A stretch of DNA of 64,000 nt from Taudactylus pleione (taxonomy: Eukaryota; Chordata; Amphibia; Anura; Myobatrachidae). The notes under the pieces are model-generated. The model ran no database searches, was not told the DNA's origin, and worked only from the letters and a program-made list of their open reading frames with translations. Position 1 is the first letter of the stretch, and each line of letters opens with the position of its first letter. The DNA is taken from assembly GCA_031769625.1 (NCBI GenBank), contig JAUIMM010000188.1:5000001-5064000 (forward strand), in the 5' to 3' direction. The position numbers and the translations under genes are program-made. Of this stretch, positions 47,574 through 57,932 are shown piece after piece.

Positions 47574-48118
47574 AGGCCTAATTCAGACCCGCTCGCAAGC
47601 GCTGAGCGCTCGCAAGCGGGTCGATGTTGGGCCAGTGCGCATGCGCAGGACGGAGGCGGCTCTGTCATGCGCATGCGCGAGACCCGGATAGCGATGGGCA
47701 AGCCATGGGTCTCGCTACAAAGGGGGCGTGCTGTCGATGGTGAGTGACAGCACGCCCCCTTTGGTGGGTGTGCCAGGGGCGTGGCTGGCCAGATGGAGGC
47801 GTTCCCATGGGAACGCCTACCGTCTGGGGCCGGCCCCACTGACATCACAAGTGATGTCAGTGGGAGTGCTCTCGGCTCTGATAGAGCCAAGAGCACTCCA
47901 GGGCTTGCGGCAACGAGACCCTACCACAAGGGTCTCATCGCAAGCCCGATGGTCGTGATGGTCTTGACCATCGCGACCATCTTTTTGGCCGCTCGCTATA
48001 GCTGTGGGTGGTCACCCACCGCTATGCGAGCGGCCAGGAGGCCGCTCAAAAAAAACAGAGGGACGGCCCTGATTCAGAGCTTGCGCTCTGTCAGAACGTC
48101 CGGCTCTGAATCAGGGCC
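47574..48118 (+). mobile_element. Hairpin-chain element, copy D
   Basis: The ends are AGGCCTAATTCAG and CTGAATCAGGGCC with a perfect ACA duplication (47571-47573 and 48119-48121). It matches copy B in subfamily: GGAGTGCTCTCGGCTC faces GAGCCAAGAGCACTCC, and GGGGGCGTGCTGTC faces GACAGCACGCCCCC. Confidence 0.85.
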
Positions 48119-48121
48119 ACA

Positions 48122-49790
48122 GTTCCTGCCAGTGGTTGGAAATACATTGTAGCTGTGCAGTCATTAGCTAACCTACAATTAAGTCATCCCTGTGGCAAGA
48201 GCCTAGATTGTTGAATCTATGTACTTTTCCTGTACTAGACACTTGCAATGCAGTTCTTATTGAGTTCTAGACACTGGGTGGCCAGTACCGGGGTCCCCTA
48301 TCACACCACCCACCCTGTGCCCAAATATAGTTATACTTACCTCTCCACAGCCTCCGTAGTCCTGCGTCTGCCGGCAGTCCGGAGCCAGAACAGCAAAAAT
48401 CACAGGGAAAATGGTGCGGCGGCCATTTTCCCGGTGGTTTGCGCATGCACACTAGAGATGTCCCCAGGAATAAAGCCCCTGTGATGACTGGCCACACTGC
48501 TTTAGCATTGGCCTCCTACCACTGCATTCCCCTGGTGAGCTCTTCATGCCTCAGTCGAAAACTGAGCACAAGTGTAATGCTACTTAGAGCATTTTACCTG
48601 TGTGGGTGTTATGACCTTTCTCTGAGTATCATTACACCTGTGAAGACATACAGTACTCACTGGTGACATCGTGGGTGTCGACCTCCTGACCGCATGCCAC
48701 ATGTCTTTGTTGTCAAATGACCTACACTTACCTGTACTTTAGTACTAGCAATTTTTTTATTTTGTTTTTGCAAATCTAACTTAATGCAGATATAGCAATA
48801 AAGCAGATTCTCCTCCAACGTATGTGAAGCTAGTGAGCCAGGGTAATAATTTCTGCCAAGTCCCGAAATGGGCACCTAGATCAGGCATAGGCAACCATTG
48901 GCACTAGTGCTTCAGGGTGGCACTTGAGGATGTTTTGGGTGGCATCCCATGGTGTCAGTCCCTGCTCCTCTCCTCCTGTTCCACCTCCTTCCCATTACAG
49001 AAGAGACGCACTAGACCTTCCCAGCCTGGAGAACCCAAGCATGGCCTGCATGCCTAGCAAAGCCTGGGCCTCTGCTGAGTGAACTCTGCCACAGTAAGTC
49101 CAGCAAGCAGTCGAATTACAGTACAACATTCAGAATCATGTCTTTGGCTCCAGACTACAAATGATCACACTAACCTGAGCAAAGTAGCTTCAAAAAAGGA
49201 AGAACAGGAAGCCACTAACATTTTTAGCACCCATCGATTACTTTTGGAAATTTTTGTATGTGCTTAATGGTGGTGGAACTACGGAATTTATTTTGGCTTG
49301 TGATATTGGACATCTGGCCCGCAAATATAAACCTACTGCCTCCTCCTGCTCTAGAGCATGCAATGCATATTGCTCATGCTATTGTAATGGTGGAGATACT
49401 TGAATGATCGATCCAGCGGGGTTCAATTAATTTAAACATTTCTGGTAAAAAATAATTTAAAAAAAATTGAAATATTCCCTTTTTTAGTACCACTACCAAG
49501 GTATATGTTTTTATAAAAACTCAACTGTTGTCTTTTCACGGTGAACAATTAAAAAGTTTGTCTTTCATGCTTAAATAACTACATTATATTATATTTTTTC
49601 AACTTTTTTTTATTCAAACTACGAACATTGCCATGTCAAGTGTTCCGTTTTTTTGTTATACTGTATACAATACAATGTAGCCATTTGTTTTTTTACCAAC
49701 TTAAAACGGGCTCACCCATGACTGAATCTATTCACCGTCTTTGATTTGGGCAATTCTAGCATCTTAAATATCCCCTCCAGACATGCAAAT
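48122..49790. other. No gene recognised; repeat fragments
   Basis: Fragments include a GC-rich block with an inverse splice-donor consensus (TATACTTACCT at 48333-48343) and a CAGGCATAGGCAACC motif at 48882-48896, reminiscent of hAT non-autonomous ends. A 62-codon frame at 49079-49267 has no recognisable domain. Confidence 0.35.
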
Positions 49791-49799
49791 CAACCTGGG

Positions 49800-49990
49800 A
49801 AATTGTCTGTGCTTGCTGGGGTTGACCCGGGTCCTGTCTAAGTGTGAAAGGATCCAACCCAGGTTGACTGTCTTGGGTCTGCGACACTTCTCACTGCCAG
49901 GGTTTTTCCCGGGTCACCTATAGTGTAAACGGTGTGACGCGGGTTTTAGACCCAGGTCATGCTGAAAGGAGCTGGTTGGCTGCTTGGGGC
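49800..49990. repeat. Fragment related to the GACCCGGGT TIR family
   Basis: Contains GTTGACCCGGGTCC, GTGTGAAAGGATCC and CCCGGGTCACC motifs typical of the elements at 1107-1322 and 1525-1957, but no complete pair of ends was found. Confidence 0.4.
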
Positions 49991-50154
49991 ACTGACAGAT
50001 GACCTCACCAGTGGGTGGCAGAGCAGACAGCATGGCTCACTGGAGTGAAGAGGAGATGTGTCAGCTACTAGCTGTTAGGGGTGAGGAGGAGATCCGAAAA
50101 TAGATAATAGCTCTCTCCACCATAACTTGTGCCCTTCCCCTCCTGAAATTACAC

Positions 50155-50954
50155 TGTGGGGTGGATTCAATTAGAGGGGAAAAGTGCATGCATTTGCTAC
50201 TGCAATCTTTTCGCCTCATTCGCCTGTTTGAACGCAAAGTTTTTGTGTCATTTCACAATGTGCCTCCCTGCTTTTCGCCCTATTCTAAACAGGCGAAAAC
50301 AGAGATGTGCAAATGCAGCAAATGGCGTAACTAGCGAAAAGGACAGCTTATTTTGGGGAAATCAGTCTGTACCCCATAAAAAGCCTAACTGACCCTGGAA
50401 ATCAATATAGAAGTGTATTAATAGCCCTAATGAAAGTAATTGGGGTTCTTGAATTGTGCCAAATGGCTGTTATATGCATAAGTGAGGGAAAATATTAAAA
50501 AGCAATTTCTTTGGGGAAAAATAAATGCTGTAGTTATTTTGGGGGTTCGTTTAAATGGGTACTAGTATATTTTTGTGACTATAAAGTGCATTATTTAAAA
50601 ATTGATAAAAAAAAACACCTGTAGCAGCCACCTGCAATCCTAAAAACATCCATACAGCACCCCAAATTACCAGACCCAGTACTTTATACCAATTTTCAAA
50701 CACTTTGACATTTTCACCCTAAAAATTACGTCTTTTTTTAGGGTGAATATAGATATTTATTTTTTTTTGCCTAATTAGTCATTAATTCTTTTCTCCAGCC
50801 TTTGGGTGGAGAAACTTTTTTTGCCTGCTTTTGCCTATGGAGTGCGAAAATGTGCTGGAATTGAATAGGGCGATACTTTGGAATGTGGCGAAAACATCTA
50901 ATCAGCAAATGTTTTTCCCCGATTGCAGCTTTTCGCCTCTAATTGAATACTCCC
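50155..50954. mobile_element. 800-bp TIR element (GATTCAATTAGAGG ends)
   Basis: The left end GATTCAATTAGAGGGGAAAA is matched in inverse by TTTTCGCCTCTAATTGAATA at about 50930-50949. The interior has repeated TTCGCC/GGCGAAAA motifs and no credible coding frame. Hairpin-chain copy E inserted immediately beside its right end. Confidence 0.65.
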
Positions 50955-50957
50955 TAT

Positions 50958-51471
50958 GGACCTGATTCAGAGCCGCTCACAAAAGCGAGCGCTCGGTCTG
51001 AATCAGGGCGGCCGCTTTTTAAAAGAAAACGGCCTCCTGGCCACTCGCTAAGTTGTGGGTGACCAGCCACAGCTTTTGCGAGCGGCCAGGTGATGGTTGC
51101 GACCATCACGACCTTCGGGCTTGCGACGAGACTCTTGTGATAGGGTCTCGTTTGACGCAAGCCCCAGTGAGCTTACGGCTTTAATAGAGCAGGAAGCTAC
51201 TACTGACATCACTGGTGATGTCAGTAGGGCCGCCCACAAACAGCAGGCGTTCCTTCAGGAATGCCCCCGTTTGTCCAGCCACCCCCCCTCCCCGCCTACA
51301 AAACGGGGCGAGCTGTCGATCAACATCGACAGCCGCCCCGTTTGTAGCTAGCCCCGGAGCAAGTGAATATCTCACTTGTTCCGGGGCTTGCACACGCGGT
51401 GCATGCACACTGTCCAGCCATCGACCCGCTTGTGAGTGCATAGTGCTTGCGAGCGGGTCTGAATCAGGTCC
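50958..51471 (-). mobile_element. Hairpin-chain element, copy E
   Basis: The ends are GGACCTGATTCAG and CTGAATCAGGTCC with a perfect TAT duplication (50955-50957 and 51472-51474). Module order is reversed relative to copies A-D. One hairpin (AGCTTACGGCTT facing GAGCAGGAAGCT) has lost pairing at three positions. Confidence 0.85.
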
Positions 51472-51715
51472 TATGTCTGGTAGAACAGTGGAAGTAGCTG
51501 CATCAATCTCTCATTTGCTCTGTGAAACAGCAAAAAATGCAATAACTCAGGAACTCCGGGCTGCACAGTAGAAACTCATCAGCCATGATTAAAGCAATGC
51601 AGTCTCCACCCACCAACCAGCACCTGTCACCTCCCACTTTTCATGACCTAATTTTTGTGAGCCAAAAAAGCGTCCACTTTAAATGACTCAGGCTGATTGC
51701 CAGGGCAGGCACGGC

Positions 51716-51860
51716 TTAAGTGTGAAAGGGGTCGACCCAGGAATAACCTGGGTCTGATACCAATTTTTCATCAAAATCCTGGGTCTGACCCGGTATTTGG
51801 AACACGGTTACAAGCTGGGTCAGACCCGGGATGGTGCCATTCACACTGCACATACACACT
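51716..51860. repeat. Fragment related to the GGGTCTGACCCGG family
   Basis: Contains GTGTGAAAGGGGTCGACCC, GGGTCTGACCCGG and GGGTCAGACCCGG, close to motifs of the nested element at 1525-1957. A matching right end was not identified. Confidence 0.45.
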
Positions 51861-53479
51861 TCCGTCAGTCTGTCGTTACTGCCAGTCTGGACTGCAATTA
51901 GCAGAGAGAGTGCTTCCAAAGAGAAACCTCTACTGGTTTTATTATGGCAGCCTTATTCAGCTTCTAAGCTTCTAGGTGCTTGTGGCCCTAGCCAATGATG
52001 GTTTATCTATGCATGTGCAAGGTTTGATTGTGCAGGATTTTTCTGTACATAGGGGCAAGACCATGCACCATGGCTGAATCCTCCCCCACAATACAAAGGT
52101 AGTAACCAATGGTGGTCACTGCAATGCTCTCTGTGGTTGGTGAGGTAGTGTAGCACAGGCTGCATTACTTACATTTGAGTCTCGAGACACCAGAACCTGC
52201 ATTTAAGTGTGAAGACACCCCAGAAACACAGAATAAATGCACCTGGCCTGGCCTCTGGGAGATTACTACATTCTCCAGGGAGTCAATAAGATCACAACTA
52301 TCAGGAAATTTGCTGGTCATATTTTTTTCATTGTGGCATGATTATGTGATTGTACATTTAGAAGTACTTTTTGTACACTTAAATTTTGTCTCTTGGTTGC
52401 TTTCCCAACCGTTTTGCAGCTTTCAATTCTTGGGGTAAATTTACAAATTTACAAAATTGTGACTTCTGCAATTCTCCACCTCTCGGCATGTTTTAAACCT
52501 GAAATTTACCTCTTTAACATTAAAAACATTTTTTTGATATTTGCTTGGTTATATCTCTAATTATAACCTGTGTACACATATGTACAACCTGTCCTGGGAT
52601 TCAACCTTGCTTCAAAATTATTACTGGTTTATTGTATCAGAATTCATTGTATTTTTTTTTTTTTTATGTTCTTTGATTTCTGATTCATAGAAATTATGTC
52701 AGCCAAACTTTGGTACTAAATGTCCGATTTAACACTAGAACATTCACCATTTACATTTACACTGAATTTCAGGGTCACACACTACGCTATAGAAATAAAA
52801 ACTTTAATTGAAAATAAAATTGTTGCATTCTTAGGTTACAATTATGATCGGACATTCCAGTCAATAAATATGTTAGCATTTTCTTCAGAATGTTGTATAT
52901 AGAAATCTCTCATTGTCCGTCATCTGTGCAGTTGGAAAAAAGGACATTTCCTATTGTGTTACTTAAATGGCAGTTTGTTGTATGTTATTAACATCAAGTT
53001 TGTCATTAAAAAAAGCAAACACTCCAACAATAAATACAAGAAAATTCATTAACTGTGCTACAGTATGATATGCATTTTGCTGAAGCTTGCAAAACATTTC
53101 CCTGTATATGTTTGTGATCTTACATAAATATATTCCACATCTGCATTCAGATCAGAGGTCTGCACAAACAACATGGGGAGATTGAAGGAAAAATGCTTTT
53201 ATCTTAAGTCTTTGTAACCCCTTTGATTAATAAGGGTTAGATATATTAAACAGACTTATACAGAAAGTATAAATTGTCAGATGTATAGATTTTGTCTGTA
53301 TCATATATACAGTATTCATGTTCGTTGCACAATACACATATGAACATTATTATTTATTATAAATATAGTCTGGGCTTATGCCTATGGGTGGATTCCTAGT
53401 ACAATGATGACACAAAGAAGGGACAGAATTTTCGGGAAACGCCACACAGTAGCACAATCTTATTCACATTACACCGCAC
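51861..53479. other. No gene recognised
   Basis: AT-rich sequence with T-homopolymers (near 52650-52664). Frames up to 87 codons occur but show no domain, signal or conserved motif. Confidence 0.4.
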
Positions 53480-54060
53480 ATATTGCCCCTGATTCACATT
53501 ACACCACATAGTAGTGTCCCTTATTCATGTTATGACACAACGTAGTGCCCCTTTTACACAACACAATGCCCACATTAGTGCCCCTTATACGCAATGCCCA
53601 TAGTAGTAGTGCCCACACATAATGCCCATAGTAGTAGTGCCCACACATAATGCCCATAGTAGTAGTGCCCCTTATACAATGCCTACAGCAGTAGTGCCCC
53701 TTATGCAATGCCCAGAATAGTGGTGCCTTTATGCAGTGCCCCCAGTAGTAGTGCCCATTATGCAGGGTCCCCAGTAGTGGTGCACCTTATACAGTGCCAC
53801 CAGGAGTGTTGACCCTTATGCAGTGCCCCCTATGCAATGCCCCTATTAGTAGTGCCCCCAGTAGTAATGCCTCCAGTAGTAGTGCCCCCATTAGTAATGC
53901 CCCCAGCAGTAGTGCCCCCAGTAGTAATGCCCCCAGTAGTATCCCCCCAGTAGTAGTGTCCCTTACACAAAAAGAAACACAGAATACTTACCTTAAGCCC
54001 CACTCCTGCTTCCCCTGCCATCCAACTGCTCCCCGGAACTATGGGAAAGACAGCATGACG
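53480..54060. repeat. VNTR-bearing dispersed repeat, short copy
   Basis: A degenerate tandem tract of GTGCCCCCAGTAGTA and CCTTATGCAATGCC motifs (to about 53962) is followed by a GC-rich tail (AATACTTACCTTAAGCCCC, CTATGGGAAAGACAGCATGA). The same order occurs at 61089-62860, so the VNTR is a module of a dispersed element. Confidence 0.75.
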
Positions 54061-55216
54061 TCTCTCACTTCAACCACTGCAGGATCCGGAAGGCAGAGCT
54101 TAAGAGTGAACTGCAGTCAAGCCATACAAACTAATATCTTAGAAAAATGTTATTTATTACTAAATAACAACATATGAAATAATACATTACGTAGCTTCAA
54201 AATATAAATGGTCCAAACACTGGATCCAGGAGCCTCGATACCCCATAAATGGTGCTGGATTTCAAAGATAACAATTCCTGGTCACCAACTGCAGATCAGG
54301 TCCAGGCCGATGGAATCTCCTTTGTCCTAAATTTATATAGCATCCTGCTGTCATGCCCAGCTAACACTTACTAATATGGGTATAAACTTACAGTATTTCA
54401 AACTACTCTATTAATTAAATACTGATAAGAACTCTCTAATAACCTAACGCATGTGCCTATAGCTAAACACAACGCCTTGAGGATTTATGACGTGCCTGGT
54501 TTTCATATTCCTGTACCATTTCCTGCCTGACACACTCATAAAGACAATGAATAAACATGGCTGTCAGTAGCCATGTTTGCTCTCCCAATACAGTACTCTA
54601 GTATCTAGTATTATGTTAATAAATTGTAGCTTCTTGCATTTTAACCTTCTCTTATTGCAGTGCATGACACAGAAATAACAGCACTTAGAAGAACAGTAAG
54701 CTTTATTATACTGGATCTCTCCTCCTGCAAACACTTTGCTAGAAATAACAAAATTTTATGTTTATCACTTTCAGGTAATACAGAATTACTGACTGAGCAT
54801 AAGAATTCACTAAGGTACAATGTAACATGTTTCTCATTCAGTTGGTTACAATTACTGACTTAATCCAAGGTTACACTGAATAACACTCTTATACACAATT
54901 CACTGCATTAAGAACCATTTTCCTTTAGAGAAAATAAATAGTTTTAAATATAGTAATACTTCCAGGATTGACACACTATAAATCGCTAAACAGTTTGTGA
55001 GTAAGATGGCTTTACAGTTAGGCAACATACAGGCTAAAGATAAAGACCGGGTAGGAATTAGGGATTTGCTGCTAACTAGGGTGTCCAAAATTTACACCCA
55101 TGCTATTTCTCTATAAGCGGTCTATGGGGTCTAAACACAGCCTGTAAACTGACAGTTAGGAGCTGATTGGATGGTACTTATCTCCATCCACCTTATCTCT
55201 CTCCATGGCAACCCCT
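54061..55216. other. No gene recognised
   Basis: Includes a decayed relative of the TATTTACTAAGCAG MITE near 55080-55210. Otherwise no supported feature. Confidence 0.4.
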
Positions 55217-55556
55217 AATACCGCGTATCCACAAGGCAATTAAAATGAGTGATTGAACGATAACAACATCGTTAACGTTCAATTGCTCATTAATCGTTCA
55301 CAAATCGGGCATAAAAATGTTGAAAATGACCAGCGTTACGCGCTCCAGATGGTCGTTTTCGACATCAATCATCGCCTGAACATGCTGCTCAATATGCCGA
55401 TAATGAAAGATTGTGCATGTTCAGGGATGAGGGAGGGTACCTGCACTGAATGACATAACGTTCAGTGTAGGCACCTACGGGATGAGGAACGACTGTATGC
55501 ACAATGTTGTAATCGTACTGTTGTTCCTCTATCGCCTAGTGGATGTGCAGCTTTAG
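55217..55556. mobile_element. MITE with AACGATAACAACATCGTT interior
   Basis: The left end region GCGTATCCACAAGGC is mirrored by GCCTAGTGGATGTGC on the right. The interior contains CGTTCA/TGAACG inverted motifs. It resembles the other ATCGTT-rich elements at 46571 and 56461 in design but has different ends. Confidence 0.55.
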
Positions 55557-55676
55557 ACTTAGTAGCAGATATATTTTTACTCTTTATTTTGTATATTAGG
55601 ATAGGGATAGAACCTACTACTCACACACAAACACACAACTATCAACATCAACTTATTAGTAGTACAAGAGAACTGG

Positions 55677-56118
55677 GGGCCTGATTCAGATGCTCTGAAC
55701 GAGCGCCCGCTCTGAATCAGGGCTTTTTTTTTTTTGGAGCATCCTGCTGGACGCTCGCTTATGCGACCATGGTGATGGTCGCGATGGTCAAGACCATCGC
55801 GACCATCGGGCTGGCGACGAGACCCTGCGGTAGGGTCTTGGTGACCGCAAGCCCTGGGGTGATTTTGGCTCTATCAGAGCCAAAATCACCCCCACTGACA
55901 TCACTAGTGATGTCAGTGGGGCCGGACCTAGACGGTAGGCGCTCCCATGGGAACGCCTCCGTCTGGCAGCCACGCTCCCGGCACGCCCACTTAAGGGGGC
56001 GTGCTGTCACTCAACATCGACAGTACGCCCCCTTTGGTGCGAGACCCGGAGCGACAGCTTGACACCATCGACCCGCTTGCGAGCACTCAGCACTCGTGAG
56101 CGGGTCTCAATCAGGCCC
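55677..56118 (-). mobile_element. Hairpin-chain element, copy F (short)
   Basis: The ends are GGGCCTGATTCAG and CTCAATCAGGCCC with a perfect TGG duplication (55674-55676 and 56119-56121). Module order is reversed. At 442 bp it is shorter than the others and lacks part of two terminal hairpins. It keeps a perfect 16-bp hairpin, GGGGTGATTTTGGCTC facing GAGCCAAAATCACCCC. Confidence 0.85.
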
Positions 56119-56194
56119 TGGATTTCAAAGTAAATAACCTTAGTACAATTTAAAGATTTAAGAGTAAATAATCCTGGCCATACTTTCGGAGGTG

Positions 56195-56195
<1 letters not shown>

Positions 56196-56236
<41 letters not shown>
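56196..56236. repeat. (TA)n microsatellite
   Basis: Uninterrupted alternating TA/AT run of about 40 bp. Confidence 0.9.
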
Positions 56237-56238
<2 letters not shown>

Positions 56239-56460
56239 TTTTAATCCAGAACCCAGACCATGTAACTAGGTCCCTGAGTGTTTTCAAGCATGAGGGTTTT
56301 TACTGACAGGTGGTTGCAGATCTCATTGTTTGAGATTAGTAGAGAATTAGATATATTGAATTTACAAAGACTGTTGGTGCTGTGGCTATCCTAGCCTCTT
56401 TACAGGTACAGAGTGTGAATCTGCCTGAAGGTGTGGTAATAAATCTCTGTCAAGACTTAA

Positions 56461-56878
56461 GCTGCATACACACGTAGCGATTTTAGTAACCAATGATTTT
56501 CATTAGCGATTTTAGTTCAGATTTTCCCTTGAAAAAAGTGAACGAAAATCATTTAGAAAAATCGTTGGTTACTAAATTAATGAACGATTTTGTCAACAAT
56601 TTTCATGAACGATGAATGATTTTTTAATCATGCATACAGCGAATGGACAACATTCATCGTTCATCATTCATTCTGCACAACATGAACGATTTTCTGAACG
56701 AAAATCGTTATGTTGGACAGTCAGAATAGACGATGAACTACAAACTACAAACGGGAGCGCACTTGGACGATTATCATTTATCGTTCACCCCAAAAAAATT
56801 TATGATTTTTAAATGATTTAACGATAATGACGTCATTATAGTTAAATCGTTTAAAAAATCGTTATGTGTGTACACACC
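56461..56878. mobile_element. 418-bp MITE flanked by TTAA
   Basis: The ends GCTGCATACACACG and, inverted, GGTGTGTACACACATAACG are flanked by exact TTAA (56457-56460 and 56879-56882), the signature of piggyBac- or Kolobok-type transposition. The interior is rich in AACGATTTT/AAAATCGTT inverted motifs. Confidence 0.75.
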
Positions 56879-56882
56879 TTAA

Positions 56883-57835
56883 CTGTTCACTCAGCATGAA
56901 AGCCAAATCCTGGAAATTTGTTCAGAGGGGCTGGACCTTTTTAGTATTCCACTGGTTTGCAGGCTTGAAGGTATCCTTACTACTAGCAGAAGTCTTTTAA
57001 GAAATTGTTTGTCAACTATCCGCTGTTGTTAGTATAGAAGTCTTCCTATGTTACTGATAAGCACTCCTTCTTTTGTTTTCAGTAAATTCCTTCCCTCTTT
57101 TTAAGGGGAATACAGCAGTCACTGTTAAGGTCTTTGTTTAGTAAGTTATAGACCTTTCCTGACCTCTTACTGTAGCCTGACTGAGGGATGCTCACCAGTG
57201 CAGGTGCATTGTGTGTGGTAGTATTACCAACCTGATTCCTCTGGTGACAAAAAGAACCTTTGCCTGTTTCATGGTCCTAACTGCAGAGCCTCACCAGACA
57301 GCTGAGGTTCAGGTCCATTCCTACCCAGGCCTGCTGCTGTGGAGACACCTCCTAATCTCCTCCCCCAGGCTGTGTAGCCACCTACTAGGGAGGACACCAG
57401 TTCCAGGCACTTCTAGTCCTATCCAGAGGCTGCCGTCTATTGAGGTCTACTCCTCCGGCCGTACAGGATGGAGAGACACCACCTTGTCTCCTTCCATGGG
57501 CTGTGCAGGATGTTGCAAGTTCCTCCTTACAGACTGACAGCTGTGGATGGCCATCAGTATGGCTTCCATCAATGGTTGCCATTGATAGCAGAAAACTACA
57601 GGAACCTACTGTGGTAGTAAACTACTGTATGTGACGCAGTAACATCAATGGTTTCTTTTGTGCATGTGCCATTTTGTTCGTTCTGAAGTTTTGTAAACAT
57701 CAAATTCCAACTGTTCTGAAGTCACTGTATGTGGGATGCACTATACTGAAATGGGGACAAACCTTTGAACATGTTGATTGCTGAGGTTTGGCCACAATCA
57801 GTGGAGCCCAGGACAAGTTAAAAAACTGAGCTCCC
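56883..57835. other. No gene recognised
   Basis: A 108-codon plus-strand frame (57211-57537) and a 65-codon minus-strand frame overlap here. Neither contains a motif I recognise and neither is called a gene. Confidence 0.4.
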
Positions 57836-57916
57836 CCCAAAGTAGGTGCGCGCGCCTTAGGTGCGCGTCAAAAAAGTGGGTGTGGTCACTTTTCACAAGG
57901 AGCATGGCCACTGGAA

Positions 57917-57932
57917 AATGGGGGCATGTCTG
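57917..57932. repeat. LINE target duplication, left copy
   Basis: AATGGGGGCATGTCTG is repeated exactly at 60957-60972 on the other side of the LINE. A 16-bp duplication fits target-primed reverse transcription. Confidence 0.9.

Noticed and set aside
57211..57537. 108-codon plus-strand frame
   Set aside because: No recognisable domain, an overlapping antisense frame, and no splice or promoter context that supports a gene.
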